From positions 1 through 64,000 of the forward strand of contig JACKQL020000015.1 in NCBI GenBank assembly GCA_018296165.2: 64,000 nt of DNA, in the 5' to 3' direction. A program made the translations under genes and the position numbers. Positions 23,350-35,160 of this stretch are shown one piece after another. The stretch's first letter is position 1; each line of letters begins with the position of its first letter. Below the pieces are notes generated by a model. It saw nothing but the letters and a program-made list of their open reading frames with translations, had not been told where the DNA came from and searched no databases. The DNA is from Termitomyces sp. T153 (taxonomy: Eukaryota > Basidiomycota > Agaricomycetes > Agaricales > Lyophyllaceae).

Positions 23350-24620
23350 CTCATCTGTTGCTTGACTAAAAATCCTCCTCCAGGCCTGGGAGGAGGAGTG
23401 TGCAAGCACCAATTTTCTCCTGGGTAAACTCTAGTGCTGGCTCATCTGGTGGTGGAGCTCTAGCAGCATCATTCACAGCCAACAGTTGCAGAAGCTCCTT
23501 CTGCTCTGCTGTAGAGAGGTAGCATACCTCCAGACTCAACAGGCAATGTCATATGAAGTGCCCTGGTTTTTTGCATCTCTGGCACAGTAGCAGCATAGAG
23601 CAGTACTGTCAAGCTGTGTCTACATCCATGAGAATGCCTGGTGGCAAGGAGTGCAGTGTAGGGATGGCTAGAGCAGGGGGAGGTGCTGGAAGTACAGGAG
23701 TAGGATAATGGAGACTAGTGACTGGAGTGGGGTGCTCCATTGGATGCAAGCAGTGGAGCTCCTGTTGGATCTCTATGAGCTGCCACTGATTCTGGGCCAC
23801 CTTGTATTAGGAAGCAAGGCGTACCAACAAATAAAGAACTTCGATAAACTCTGGTTCTTGTACCTCGCAACAGGAAGCTCAGACAGAATCCTTTTATCAT
23901 CTGGATGGCCCTTGGCCAGGTTGTCGATGCCCTTTATCAGCATGGAGTGCAGGCCAGCCTGGAACATGAAGCACAGTTGAAGACTGTTGGAGTAGGCAGC
24001 TTGCTCAACTAATGCCCAGAATGAGTCAATGTACTTGTTCAGCATTAGCATCCACTCTCCCTGCCCATACTGCTCTCTGTCATGCAGCACTAAAGCAGCA
24101 GTTTTGGCAGGATTGATTGAAAAAAACTCTGCTCAGAAGTCTTTTTTGAAAGTGGCCCAATCTGCAAAGCTTCCAACACCTCCAGGGCATTGGAACACCT
24201 GTAACACATAGGTGGAGGCCCATCTGGTCTTCATATATAACAGCACCCAAGCTGTTTTCAATGCATTGGAGTCAAAGGCATCTCTGCTAAGGTAGACGTA
24301 GGTGAGACAGGACTGGAGAAAGCACCCTCTGCCAGAGCAAGCACTGTCATATGCATCCAGGAGTATGAGGCATGGGATTTGCAGCCAGAGAATTACCAGA
24401 GCTATAGAAGCAATTATAGGAACTGCCAGGAGTGGTGCAAAGATAGGGAGCAGGTGCTCTAGCAGCACCTGGAGAGATTGAGAAATATGATTGGTAGTCT
24501 AACAAAGAGTAGAGAGTTCAGTTGTGTGATAGGTGAGGAACAATTGTGTCAGTTGCACCTGGTTCTCTAGGTATAGTAGGCAAGTCCAGGCTTTATCCTG
24601 AAAGGCCAAAGCCTTCAGGA
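23350..24620 (-). pseudogene. Gypsy-3 gag, broken
   Basis: 24133-24468, 23773-24090 and 23609-23800 follow the Gypsy-1 gag order, including the capsid-like stretch with F-W-A-L-V-E-Q-A-A-Y-S. The zinc-knuckle region near 23540-23590 is degraded. The region lies just inside the 5' LTR as expected. Confidence 0.7.
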
Positions 24621-24755
24621 GAGTGTTTGAATTGGCAAGCTGAGACATAGAATTCTGCAGGTACTTAAGTCTAGTGGAGAAGTAATAAATAGGGGCTCAG
24701 AGGGTCCTTGTGGACTATGAGGAGATTTTAGACCAGAGTTAGAGACTTGTTCTGC

Positions 24756-25114
24756 TATAAGGGCAACCTCTGGGAGTAGCAGCTCAATCATGCAGCTAGT
24801 AGAGGAGAATCCAAAGTATATTGGCAAGGTAGTCAACAATACAAATAGTAACTAATCACCTAGCAAAGGGGAATCCAAAGAGAACAAGTCTAAGGATTCC
24901 CACTGCTCAGTGTGGTGCATCAGTGGGTGGCAGAGGCATGAGAATGACTGTACAGAAGGCTGGAGCTAGCCCTAACCCTAGGGAAGTGCTCATCAAAGAA
25001 CCACAAGAAGTTCTGAGGGTCTCTGAAGATCTCCAGGGGTCTGGAATGAGCCACAAAGATTGCTGTGGAAGTTGGAAATGGAAGTCAGAGGTTGGAAATG
25101 GAAGTCCTTTGACA
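24756..25114 (-). repeat. Gypsy-3 5' LTR
   Basis: About 359 bp. The inner end has decayed from TG to TA. Near 25070-25105 it has a small internal duplication absent from the other LTR, which explains the extra length. Confidence 0.85.
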
Positions 25115-26733
25115 GGTACAGTCTAAAAAATGATACATAGAAACTCCTTGACAACCTTAAAAAAGCTCTAGATGCTCTTCCAAACTTTTACAGATTCTTC
25201 CTTTGCAAGCTCTTGGATTTTCAATCCCTCAATTTATGAGAATACTTACTAGAGATTCAACTCCTGCTTGTATGTACCCCTTCTTTTTCTTCTTTTGTGA
25301 CTTATCATGCCTTGATGCTCCAAACTCTTCTACATTACCAATTTACTTACCACCCTATCCTTACATTACTACCACCACTCCTTGAACCCTCCAATTTGCT
25401 TCCAGAGCCCCAAGCCAACCTCCATGATGCCACTCCTTCCTTCCTGAACCCCTCCTGATTTGTCCCTTAATCTCTCACTCCATCTTATTTACCTTTATAC
25501 CCTGACAATGCCATTACCCTCCAAACATCACTGGCAACTTCTTCTGAATTCTTTAATATCCCTGATGCCATCACTTCTCTAACACTTCCCAACATCCCTG
25601 GCCATTGCTGGTAACTCCTCCAAGATTCTCAACACTCCTATTGCCATCACTTCTCCAATATTCCAACACTCCTCCAACATTCTCAGCCATCACCTTTCTC
25701 AGCATCTCTAGCATCTCCAACCTCTCTGACCCTTCCTCAATACCTCAATGCCTCATTGCTTGTTGTCCCCCTTGACCACCACTTAGTTGCACTTTAACTC
25801 TGATGCATAGTAGAATGCCAAAAAAATATACATTAAAGGTCCTGACAAGAAAAATAAGACAGGTAAATACTATAGTACTTTTATAAGGAGTCTGGACTGG
25901 ATTTTTCCCACTGCTCCTCTACTCCCAGTCCATCTACTGTCAGATCAATCACTTGCGGACCATCTACAGCACTAATATATCAATTGGACTGGGTGGAAGC
26001 ACCTGCTGCTCCCAAACCCAACCAAACAACAAAAACATTTCCTCATATAGCTCTAGCAATGCCTCTACCTGAGTGGATAGCAGCACAATGACACTAGACA
26101 TCCACTGCTCCAATTTTGTGTCCCAAGAGAACAAAAGGGCCTGGTGACTTTCTTGTAACTGGTCAAGTTGGTATAGGCTAGCCTGCAGCATTGTGGACAA
26201 ATTGTTCAGAACCCTGTCTAAACAAATAAACTAGTGGATGTGACCCTATCCAAAAGAGCTTAGTAGTGCTGGAACCATGCTATCAGGCTTTAACACACAG
26301 ACCACCTTTGCCAAGAAAAAGGAGGGCACATATAATAGGGCCAGACTTATTTAAAATGAAAAAAGATGAAGAAGAGGCTAATTATCTGACAAGTGTAATT
26401 TTTTGTCTCATGGAAAAACACTTCAATCATGGATACTGAAATTGGAACAATACAAGTGTAATAGTCCATAATGTGCTAGCCTAAGGCTTGAACTCAGCTG
26501 TTGAAACCAATCACTTCAATATCCAACATTAAAACTCTATGGGCTCCAAGTTATAATATGGCATCCTCTCAGAATGCTGTGAAATCCCTGCACAGAAGTC
26601 TTTGAAAAGCAAGACTGTGCAACAATTTAATCTCAAACTTACTGAGACAAAAGTGCTTATTGAAATACTTGGGAGTGTGTTCCTCATGGTCAGTGTCCAT
26701 TCTACAATAGGTAGAGAGTATTTTATATCTTGT
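25115..26733. other. CpG-poor debris between Gypsy-3 and the tRNA genes
   Basis: Roughly 25380-25780 is very pyrimidine-rich with loosely repeated units (variants of AACACTCCTCCAACATTC and CATCACTTCTC). A 78-codon minus-strand frame at 25964-26200 resembles a coiled Gag N-terminus, but weakly. I see nothing else. Confidence 0.45.
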
Positions 26734-26817
26734 GCCTGCCTAGCTCAATCGGATAGAGCGGCAGACTCTTAGGCATTGTGCATCTGAAGGCTGCGAGTTC
26801 GACCCTCGCGGTGGGCT
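26734..26817 (+). tRNA. tRNA-Lys(CTT), copy 1, with 10-nt intron
   Basis: Acceptor arms GCCTGCC/GGTGGGC, D arm GCTC...GAGC, T arm GCGAG-TTCGACC-CTCGC and discriminator T fold as a cloverleaf. Anticodon CTT is at 26768-26770. A 10-base intron (26772-26781) sits one base 3' of the anticodon, the canonical position. Pairs 27-43 (G-A) and one acceptor pair (T-G) are weaker than in copy 2. A T-rich Pol III terminator follows near 26829-26840. Confidence 0.9.
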
Positions 26818-27017
26818 ATTTGTAATTTTGTTTCTTTTTTCCCACCTAAAAATGTAAGGTCGTGGGGATCCACATGAAACTATGTAGACCCCGAGGCGAA
26901 GCCTGAGGTGAACACCATCCTTAGGGACATTCTACCTAACTAAAATAGTATATATTAGTGCTGGTACTACTCACATTGAACGACTATGCCTGACACAACT
27001 TTTGTTCAATGATATCT

Positions 27018-27101
27018 GCCCGCCTAGCTCAATCGGATAGAGCGTCAGACTCTTAGGCATTGTGCATCTGAAGGCTGCGAGTTCGACCCTCGCGGTGGGC
27101 T
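27018..27101 (+). tRNA. tRNA-Lys(CTT), copy 2, with 10-nt intron
   Basis: Same gene 284 bp downstream, with fully paired anticodon stem (TCAGA/TCTGA) and acceptor GCCCGCC/GGTGGGC. Anticodon is at 27052-27054; the intron at 27056-27065 is identical to that of copy 1. A run of T at about 27113-27118 is the likely terminator. Confidence 0.95.
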
Positions 27102-27161
27102 ACTAGCCTTTCTTTTTTGGCACGAATAATCTACTAGCCTTTCTTTTTTGGCACGAATAAT
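27100..27161. repeat. Tandem ~31-bp repeat after tRNA-Lys copy 2
   Basis: Two adjacent near-identical units (CTACTAGCCTTTC... to ...CACGAATAAT), each with its own T6 tract, followed by a doubled CGCCCTAATAAT motif. Confidence 0.85.
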
Positions 27162-28137
27162 CGCCCTAATAATCGCCCTATTACTGAACCACCAACAATG
27201 ATTTAAATTGACTCGAATGGGCTAGAAATCGTGAATGAGACCTATCGTACGTCGAGAAGACTGAAGCATTCGTATCAAGGATGGCGTGAGGAACTAAACC
27301 ACTTCTCATTTCTGAGAATGCAAGTACGCACTACAGAACTGGCTGCTTCATAAACGAGTGACTGGAAAATTACAACAATATCTGATTCAGGGCGGGGTAC
27401 AATTGCTCACTCGCCATCTGGTCAAAGGGCCCGAGTGATAGTTACACCGCAGCAGATCGTATCCCAGGAAAATTCCAAATGTTCGGGCGAAATCTCGAAA
27501 TTGGCCATGGGCAGAAAACAGAACGTGAAGAGTAAATGTACACATATGACTACCTGTGCGTCGATGCTTCTAGACGTACAGTCGCGCAAATGAAAATACA
27601 GCATCACAGCATCTGACGAAGCGTTAATTTGTTTTGTCGTAATGTGATCTCGATGAGAAACACAACACCAAATGGAGATCGGCTGGAGAGAGCCCTCGAA
27701 GGTAGTCAAACCAGCAGGGGATGACCCAAGCTTGACATATAATAGGCAAGATCTCGCGCCCCACACCTAGTAGTCCGACAAAGAGACTGCCGGCGAAGGC
27801 TGTCCGGAATCCAATGGAAGTAAAAGCACCATTGGATACTATGTATTTACTGAGAATTATACACTCAGTCCTCGGGTATGCAGGCTCCGAAAAGTTGTGA
27901 GTTTAGACTTCCAGGATCCTTGACAGTTTCTACTCCAACGGATAGGTCGAAGTTACAGCGTGGGGTCACATTATACATCATAAATGTATGATAATTTACG
28001 GTAGAATTGCCATGTTGTATGTTGTTGACATTTCGGTTTCTCTAAGTTCGATCCCAGTAATTTGAATTGCTCCACTATTTAGGTCGCCGCTGCAAGCATC
28101 CTCAAGGTCTCTATGATTTGACTCCATTTCTTTGAGG
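27162..28137. other. Intergenic region upstream of IML1
   Basis: CpG content is normal again. No coding frame could be supported; the longest is a 114-codon minus-strand frame at 27422-27766 without recognisable features. The IML1 promoter should lie in the last few hundred bases, but I could not identify a TATA element. Confidence 0.5.
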
Positions 28138-31100
28138 ATGACCTCGAGGGCAGAGTCACAACAGCCCCAGTTTTCCCGTCGAAATCGCTCCAACACCGCC
28201 CAGTCTATCTTACGACCAACTCCGATTGCTCCTCTAAAGTTTGGCGATTTCAAGGTCCTCAATACTTGGGTGCATGACCCGAAGGATGATACCAAGGTCA
28301 TTTTTAATCAGTCATGGTGGCTGGGCGTTGCGGAAGGCGACTTGTTGCGCGTGATGGGCGCCAACACGGACGATCCCAAATATGCGTTTCTTTTTTGTGT
28401 ACCCAAGGACGATGGGTGCGCAAAGCCACAGTTGCAGGTCAGTACAGTATTTTCGGTGGTTCTGGGAAAGAAATGACGCTGTTACGACGCGTCAAAGATT
28501 TCTATACCAAAGCCCATTGCGGATGCATTTAGGCTGCGTAACAATTCGGAAGTGACTGTAACGAAGGTCAAGACCAACATCCGCTGCATTCTCATGATAT
28601 CTCAAGCTTTTCTTTCAAGGTCGATAAACAAGATTGTTGCGCTGAATACATCGAATTGGTCTTCCAAGACCAGTATCTTGGACGCAATGATATGTGGAGA
28701 TTAGGAAAAGACCTTGTCGGCCAGTGCATCTATACTGACCAACCAATCACCTTTGTTGGTAGCATTGCGGCCAAAATTCAGAGTATCTACATAGGTGGAA
28801 AATCTGTGAGTCTCTCCTACAAATCCATCTAAATCGCTAACGAGATGTTCAACAGGTGTCCTCGGCATGCGTTACATCTGCTACAAAGGCTATCTACAAG
28901 TCTCTCTCCGCAAGAATGACAATTTTCATTCAAGTCTGCTGTGAACTATGGGAATTTGCCGGTGACGGGGAGCGTTACTACGAGAAGATCGTTCATTCTT
29001 TCCTCCCTGCCCTCTTCCAAAAGTGGCGCGAAGCAGGAACAAATCATACGGTCACTATCGTTCTGATTTCACGTGTCTTCTACGAAGAGTCTGAAATTGA
29101 TTATGCCGCGGGTCCTCTGCGTCAGGACGATTACGGCAAATGGTACAAAGACTTTTTCAAGGTCATTACCGACCTCGAAGTAATAAATGAGTGGAAGCCC
29201 ACGCTCGTCAGCCTCAAAGATTCATTTTGGGACTTTCAGCGGGACATCCTCCTCACGCACCATTACCACCAGTCAACACTGGACGCCTCGACAATTGGTC
29301 CACCTGCGCAGGTGCGGTTAATAGGGCGCATATCTTACGCCCACGACGGACCCGTGCTTGAGGCGATCAACCTTGCACTAAACCCAACCGAGACACACTA
29401 CATCGACCGCTCCCTGTCACTCACTGGAACAACAACGATCATCATCACACCTGGGTCAGGATACTTTAAGGTGTCCAAGGACCTCCTCCGGCTGACCACT
29501 ACGCGCATACTCGACCAGGGTTTTGTAATTCAAGTCGTGTCGCTCACGAAGTCACCATTGCACCAGAGTCCTGTCTTCAGCTATCGCAGCACTGAACCGA
29601 AGCATGAAACAATGCTTGATGGGAAGAGTGTTGCTCAACCACTCGATCCCCTTTGGGGTCCTGTCGAGAAAGACGGAGAGATGAAGACATTCTGGTGGGA
29701 ACCACTGTGGGTTTCTATCACATTTTGGGACAAGCAATTGGACTTGCCCTTTAGAAGTGACAGGTAAAGGTGTCTTCTACGTTCTATGTGGAGTCGTTGA
29801 TGAAAGAAATGGTCAGATTCATAGGACGCGCTAGGATGGGACAGATCCAGATGCTCGGTTTGCTCGAACTCGATGTGCTTTCGAGCATAGAAATACCCTT
29901 TCTACCTGAGAATAGCAACGAGATATCTTCATCCACCCCGATTCAGGAAGTTATAGAAGACAATTTCCCATCGCAAGCAGAAGCCGACAAGTTCGATATG
30001 GATATTTTTACTTTGCGGCCGGAATCAAAGGTCATCAATGTCACTAGAGATTCCGTCGCTTCCACAACAAGCCACTCTTCAACTGGAATGACATCCCGAC
30101 TTCCTGAAAAGCGTCCTCTACAAAGGAATTCCACGACTGGAAAGATCGATCCAATTGAGGAAAGCCCAAAGCGACTTTTGGTCGACCTTCCGCCTGAACA
30201 CTCGCCAGGGAAGTTGAAGACTGGAGCAGCCACCTTCAGTGGAGTCAGCAAATCGCCTTCTCAGTCTTCCATCATGTCACTGCGCTCTAATCTCTCCGCG
30301 TCATCTTCAAAGACGCGTACATCTCAGATCGCTGCTCCCAAGGCCTCTTTGGCATCTAAACTTGCCCCCTCGTGGCTCTTCAACCCTTTCCGAAGCCAGC
30401 CCAGTGAACCACAAACTTCACCTATCTCAGCCTCTGCCTCTTCAACGACTCATGCTCCCATTCAAGAAAAGGAGAACAAGCCAACATCACCACCTACTCC
30501 GGCTCCAGGACATTCTTCCCCAATTCGCATGCCCATCACCCAGCCTTTGGTGGCGCAAGTTAGTCGTCCTCCTCTCGTCAACTCGCCTCTGCCCGTTGCC
30601 ATCCGAAAGTCGGCTGCCTCCATCCGCCCAAGCACAGGACGTACCTTTGAAGACGACACGCTTTTTCCTCAACGCATTGCCTTTCCCCGTCGTTCCCCTG
30701 TCGGTACTCCTCCACGCGACGAGACGACCTTCGTCAAACGCCGCAGTGCTACCTCCATTCACTCACCCTCCTTCATAGGTCCTGGGACCTCATCTTCCCC
30801 GGGGTTGATTGGCAACCCTTCACAGCCACAATCTTCCATCCCCCACTCGCAATCGAGCCTCGCAAGGCGGTGGCAGCATATGTTCCCACAAATTCTCACG
30901 AAACATGAGATCAAGTGGAATATCAAAGTCGTCCCGGTGTGCCTTCCACTTACTGTCGAGTACCTCCCCTCAAACGCTGAGCTCGATTCGTTGTATGACG
31001 TATTCTCGTACGATTTCGTTGTAGACCCTGGGGAGATGAAGAGTTTTCTTGTGAAGCCTCCAATGGCGAAGGGAAGCCTGGAAGAGTGGCGAAGGGCATG

Positions 31101-33203
31101 GGCGTTAGCGGTAATGAGGGGTATGGCGGCGGTGAGGCTTGCGCAAGGGTTTCAGTTTGTGGTGCGGCGCCCTACTAGAAGTGGAGGAATGGAAGAGAGG
31201 ATGGCGTTGAGGAGAGCGAAATCGTTGATGACGGAGGATGATACACCCAAATGCATCGGAGCATCCGATGTGTTGCGCTCTCCAGATGATCCGGTGTTTT
31301 TGAGCATGACGAATGAAATTCATTGCATCTCGTACACTGGAGAAGCTATCCAGGTTAGACGGTACGTGCGGCGCAGGCCGACCCCCAAGCCGTTCGAGTA
31401 TCAGTGCCTCATGTGGCCAAAACTCGGAGGTATGCGCTTTCGACATCATATCTGGATCGACTTCATGACGCATGTCCTTAGGTGGTTACACGGAGTTATC
31501 AACTGCATTTGAGTCTCATGGTCTAGAGAACTATGGTTGGAATAGGTATGGAATTGCTCTCTTCCCCAGTCTGGGACATAGTTAACCACCCTACCTAGAC
31601 TTGACATGCTAGTAGCAGGTTACGAACACAATTTCAATGAGTCTCTTCGTTACTGGCGCACACGATTCATTGTCATTCCTTCTTCCGAAGATCCCCAACC
31701 TACTTCAGGCCCCAATGGAGAAAAGCTCAATGAGGAAGAGATACGCATTATGGGAATCGAAAAGCTTGCAGACCAATTTACGAAGCTTCGGTGGCAGTCC
31801 CCAGAGGAAAAAGCTACACATCCCGCTCCGCCTGTGCGCCTCCTCCCAACGACACTTGGGCCCGCCCAGTGTATTCGTGATGTTGCGTTGATGGAGCAAC
31901 TTGATCAGATTCACGCTGTCGGTCCGTTGAGGAAGATGATGAGGAGTGAGAGGGAGATTGGAGATATGTCGCTCGCTGCCATTGCGAAGGCGATGCGGGA
32001 AGAGGGTGGTGTACCAATCAAGGACTACCATTGGCATCGCTCGTATTATCCGAACTCGTTCACGGGATATGACATGGTGTCATGGCTTGTGAGGGAGTTT
32101 AGAGATGTGTCGTCCCGAGCACAGGCAGCAGAATGGGGCGTTAAACTGCAAGAGAAAGGTCTCTTCGAACATTGTCGAGGGCTTCATAATTTCTTGGATG
32201 GGTGCGCAGGATCAGCTTACTTTCTGCAGGCATTGTCTTATTTTCACTAGCCACTATTTCTATCGTTTCAAGGGGGAGTATAACGTTGCAATGCCGCCCA
32301 AGGGCTGGTTTAGACGCTACACTACGGAGGGTGAAAATCCAAGGGCGAGTTACTATCCGTCTAGCAATGCACGGCCCACGAATTCTAGCCCTCGAAAACA
32401 CAAGAAACGAATTATACTTAGTCAAAGTACGGTAATTGATATAGATCCCAACAAGGTGCATATACCTGGGCCTCTCAAGCACGAGCATTCACTGATCCAA
32501 AGATTGATTTCAGAAAAGCGATCAGGCTGAATCTGTCATCCTGCACCACGACATTATCCATAACCCTGGGACTGTATTTCACTTTGAGCTCCAGTGGATC
32601 GGTACCACCGCTCGCTGCATCGAGGACCTCATCCGTCAATGGGGGCGAACCGTTGATCGGTACGGATTAAAACTGGTAGAAGCCTATGTGACACAAATAA
32701 GCGACATTCGCGAGCGCAATGCCTTCCAGTCTTGTTTCCCGATGAGGCTTGTTGTCCAGCCTCCTATTGCCATGGACATTGAGAAGCGCGTGCCAGAGGG
32801 AACACAAACGACTCATTATTTTGAATATGCACTGCTCAAGAAGTTCGGATACATTCTTGACGTTGAGGCTGCTGCGCTGTATCCAGAGCACATAGATGTG
32901 GTCTATTCGTATCGTCGTTTGCCGTATAAGTACTCGCAGTTTGTGCACAAATCTGGCATGGGTTTTGTACAAGTCTTGGGAGGCTCACAAGGTTTTATGT
33001 TCTTGACAAATCGCTTGATGGGGCCTGGAAGAATGGAGAAGAACAAAAACCCAAGGAGGATGCTAACGGCAGAGACGATTAGGATTGACCTTTACAACTT
33101 CGTATCGGACAAGAAGGCTCTCGAGGACTTTTATGCGGAGGAGATTGCAGTGTTGATGCAGTACCAGCCAACGGAGGAGCCACCTCCACCCGTCATACAG
33201 TGA
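28138..33203 (+). CDS. IML1: IML1/DEPDC5 homologue, SEACIT/GATOR1 subunit
   Basis: In yeast and animals Iml1/DEPDC5 is part of SEACIT/GATOR1 on the vacuole or lysosome and restrains TORC1 when amino acids are low, acting as the GAP complex for Gtr1/RagA-B. My nine-exon model is 28138-28437, 28498-28566, 28620-28805, 28856-29763, 29817-31429, 31482-31545, 31599-32201, 32251-32455 and 32514-33203. All eight introns are GT-AG, 49-60 bp, and the frame is kept: 1545 aa, close to yeast Iml1. The N-terminal Iml1 domain includes the Y-L-G-R-N-D-M-W-R-L segment (exon 3) and H-T-V-T-I-V-L-I-S-R-V-F-Y (exon 4). A Ser/Pro-rich linker spans about residues 565-840. The DEP domain is at about 1186-1260 (exons 7-8) and the conserved C-terminal domain follows. 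The start is the first ATG in frame; an upstream exon cannot be excluded. Confidence 0.95.
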
Positions 33204-33406
33204 GATGGTTCTCTAGTGAACAGGTGTAACGTATTAGTGGGATATTAGTAGGGTATTTTTCAATGTTACTTTTGGGACATGCTGGAACTATGATACGTCG
33301 TGGGCACTGACAATCATGTCCCGTCCATTTGAACGTACAGAACGACGCCTGGGATCCCGGGACAATGGCTTTCTCATATCTATGTTCAATTCTCATTATT
33401 AGCAGC

Positions 33407-34059
33407 TCATACGTCAGCATGTGAAAACGCACCGAAAGCATCCTCTTCATCTTGCCCTCCCTTTCCTAGGCCTATATTACCGTAGTACTCCCGTACCCGT
33501 CGATATACGCTATACCCCATTCCCTCATACATATCGATTGCGACAGAGTTCGCACACCGCACGTATAGGTCGACAAAGAAGCCCTTATAGATTTCGTCCG
33601 AAACCATTTCGAGGAGGCCCATCATTTTGCGCGCGAGGCCTAGCCGTCGGTATTCTGGGGCAACGGTGATCGCGGTGACATGACCGTGCCACTCTGTGTT
33701 GCTTCCCTCGGCCTTTCCAATGACTGGAGAGGTAAGGGTAATGTAAAAAATGGACAAGGTCATACACACCATAGCCCATCATACGCCCGCTGGGTGCTTC
33801 CTGTACAGAACAGAGGTCCGGCCAACGAGATAAATAGCTCAAGTAGAAGCCAATTCCATACTATAGAATGTCCTAGTTCAGTGTTCTCTTCTCTCCTCCG
33901 AGATTCACGAACTTACGGTCTCCGTCCAAATGTCCAAATTGCTGGAAGATATCTTCAAGTTAGAAAGCAACTCAGAGTTGTCACAAACTGCATAGGCCCC
34001 ACTCACATGTTATTGAATTTGAACATATCTGTGGCCTTGAAGGGGCGGAGAACGCTCAT
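33407..34059 (-). CDS. NAT3: NatB N-alpha-acetyltransferase catalytic subunit (Nat3/Naa20)
   Basis: Naa20 transfers acetyl from acetyl-CoA to nascent proteins starting Met-Asp, Met-Glu, Met-Asn or Met-Gln, working at the ribosome with Naa25/Mdm20. Four exons on the minus strand (34059-34007, 33941-33917, 33860-33770, 33723-33407) with 46-65 bp GT-AG introns give 161 aa. The start M-S-V-L-R-P-F and the N-L-D-I-W-T-E-T-Y-G segment match the family. Residues 69-87 include H-G-H-V-T-A and the acetyl-CoA loop R-R-L-G-L-A of the GNAT fold; F-F-V-D-L-Y-V-R and G-Y-S-V-Y-R follow. It converges on IML1 with about 200 bp between the stop codons. The acidic C-terminal tail is shorter than in the human protein. 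Confidence 0.95.
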
Positions 34060-34515
34060 GTTGATGATGATAAGTTAGTGGGGGGACAGATTAATAAAGA
34101 CTCGGTCAAGTTATGTGATGGTCGCGTGGATGGACTTCGTGATGAAAATTTATCATATCACTCAGACTGCACGCCCAATTACTAACCACTGGCAATACAC
34201 CGAAAAGTCGAAGCTTTGAAGCTTTAACTTAAACGTTCAGATGGCCATGCGGCAACAAATCTTTCCCTGAGTGGGTTGACTGGGTGTCAACCGCCAAAGG
34301 CCTTCGACTTCAAAGGCTATCTGATCTGACCGTCACTTGCTCGAAAATTGTTACTTCAGGGTGAAAAACCCAGATCGCGTTGTAAGAGATTCTGGATGTA
34401 CGAACTCTGCCACGAACCGGAATCATCGGCACTGACGATTTGCAAGCCAAAATGATTCAACACATTGATGCCCGGCGAGTCTTCTTTCTAAATCTACGAG
34501 CCACCAGTGTTTTGA
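34060..34515. other. Region upstream of NAT3
   Basis: No gene seen. It should contain the NAT3 promoter; no TATA element or clear factor site could be assigned. Confidence 0.4.
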
Positions 34516-35068
34516 CTGAACTTCTTAGTTGGATACTAGCGAAGCTGGACTATTCATTAATCTCTCTCGTACAGATCCCTCTAGGACGCTGTCTGGACAT
34601 GACCCTAAGTTCATTAACTTCCCATGTGGATCATTTTACATCACATCCATGAGTTCTTCCACCGTAGACTCGTTCTTCCATGGTCCAGAGTCTGGTACCG
34701 TCAATCTAGATGGGCTTCTGCAGCACCCCGTTGTCGGAAAGAAACTAGATTCGGCGTATGGATGGAGAAGAAGCTGAATAGACACGTCGCGCGTCTAAAT
34801 GCTTATAAAAGGTCTGCCAAGGGTCACCAATGATTTGAGGTCACCGGCCTATGATTGCGAAGAAAGTAGTGATGCCTCAGGACTCCGTTTACAACGGGAC
34901 CAAGGATCATCTCAGCGAGATATCCAGAGATGCTATTGTGGCCGACTAGACTCTTGCAGTATCTCTTGAAGATTCTTTCTTTCCGACGTCTTACGATTTG
35001 GGTCCCGCGTGCGTTGTAGTTCCCAGTATGATATAACTTTGAGCTTCTCCAAACCATATTTTACCATG
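34516..35068 (+). pseudogene. Decayed 5' copy of the GGPP-synthetase-like gene block
   Basis: This segment is a diverged duplicate of 49160-49670. It has two parts. First is an 82-codon open end (34529-34777) preceded by an acceptor-like CTTCTTAG, so it may be a last exon of an upstream gene. Second is the promoter (TATAAAA near 34803) and first exon of the GGPP-synthetase-like gene, with the M-P-Q-D-S-V-Y and D-L-G-P-A-C-V-V-V-P segments. That exon has an in-frame TAG at 34947-34949, and the copy stops within the first intron, so exon 2 is missing. The block ends abruptly against an F-box start on the other strand. Confidence 0.8.
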
Positions 35069-35160
35069 ACTCCAGTTGCAGTAATGACATGAGAGAATAT
35101 TTCTCTCAAAATGTCTACAGGAAGATATTCGTGCAGAGGAAGAAGGTGCGAATTATCCAT
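35069..35160 (-). pseudogene. Truncated F-box gene start
   Basis: From ATG at 35160 the minus strand encodes H-E-Y-L-P-V-D-I-L-R-E-I-F-S-H-V-I, a clear F-box opening of the L-P-x-D-I-L-x-E-I-F type common in Agaricomycetes. After about 30 codons it runs into the reversed duplicated block (34516-35068), where homology to F-box proteins ends. I read it as a gene cut by that duplication. Confidence 0.65.

Larger units (their letters stand above)
11256..25114 (-). mobile_element. Older Ty3/Gypsy element (Gypsy-3), split by nested insertions
   Basis: Outer LTRs are 11256-11594 and 24756-25114. The 3' part (chromodomain, start of integrase) lies at 11605-12267 and 13393-13779. The 5' part (rest of integrase, RNase H, RT, protease, gag) lies at 20385-24755. 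Two insertions interrupt it: a 1.1 kb unit at 12273-13392 and all of Gypsy-2 at 13780-20379. The integrase reading resumes directly across the Gypsy-2 insertion. The self-priming 11-mer pair is present (24743-24753 against 24881-24891). LTR divergence is visibly greater than in Gypsy-1, and I found no matching TSD, consistent with greater age. Confidence 0.88.

Noticed and set aside
27422..27766. 114-codon minus-strand frame upstream of IML1
   Set aside because: No recognisable domain, no upstream signals, and codon use is not distinctive.
30239..30778. 179-codon frame inside IML1
   Set aside because: Lies within the Ser/Pro-rich linker of IML1 in another phase; a shadow.
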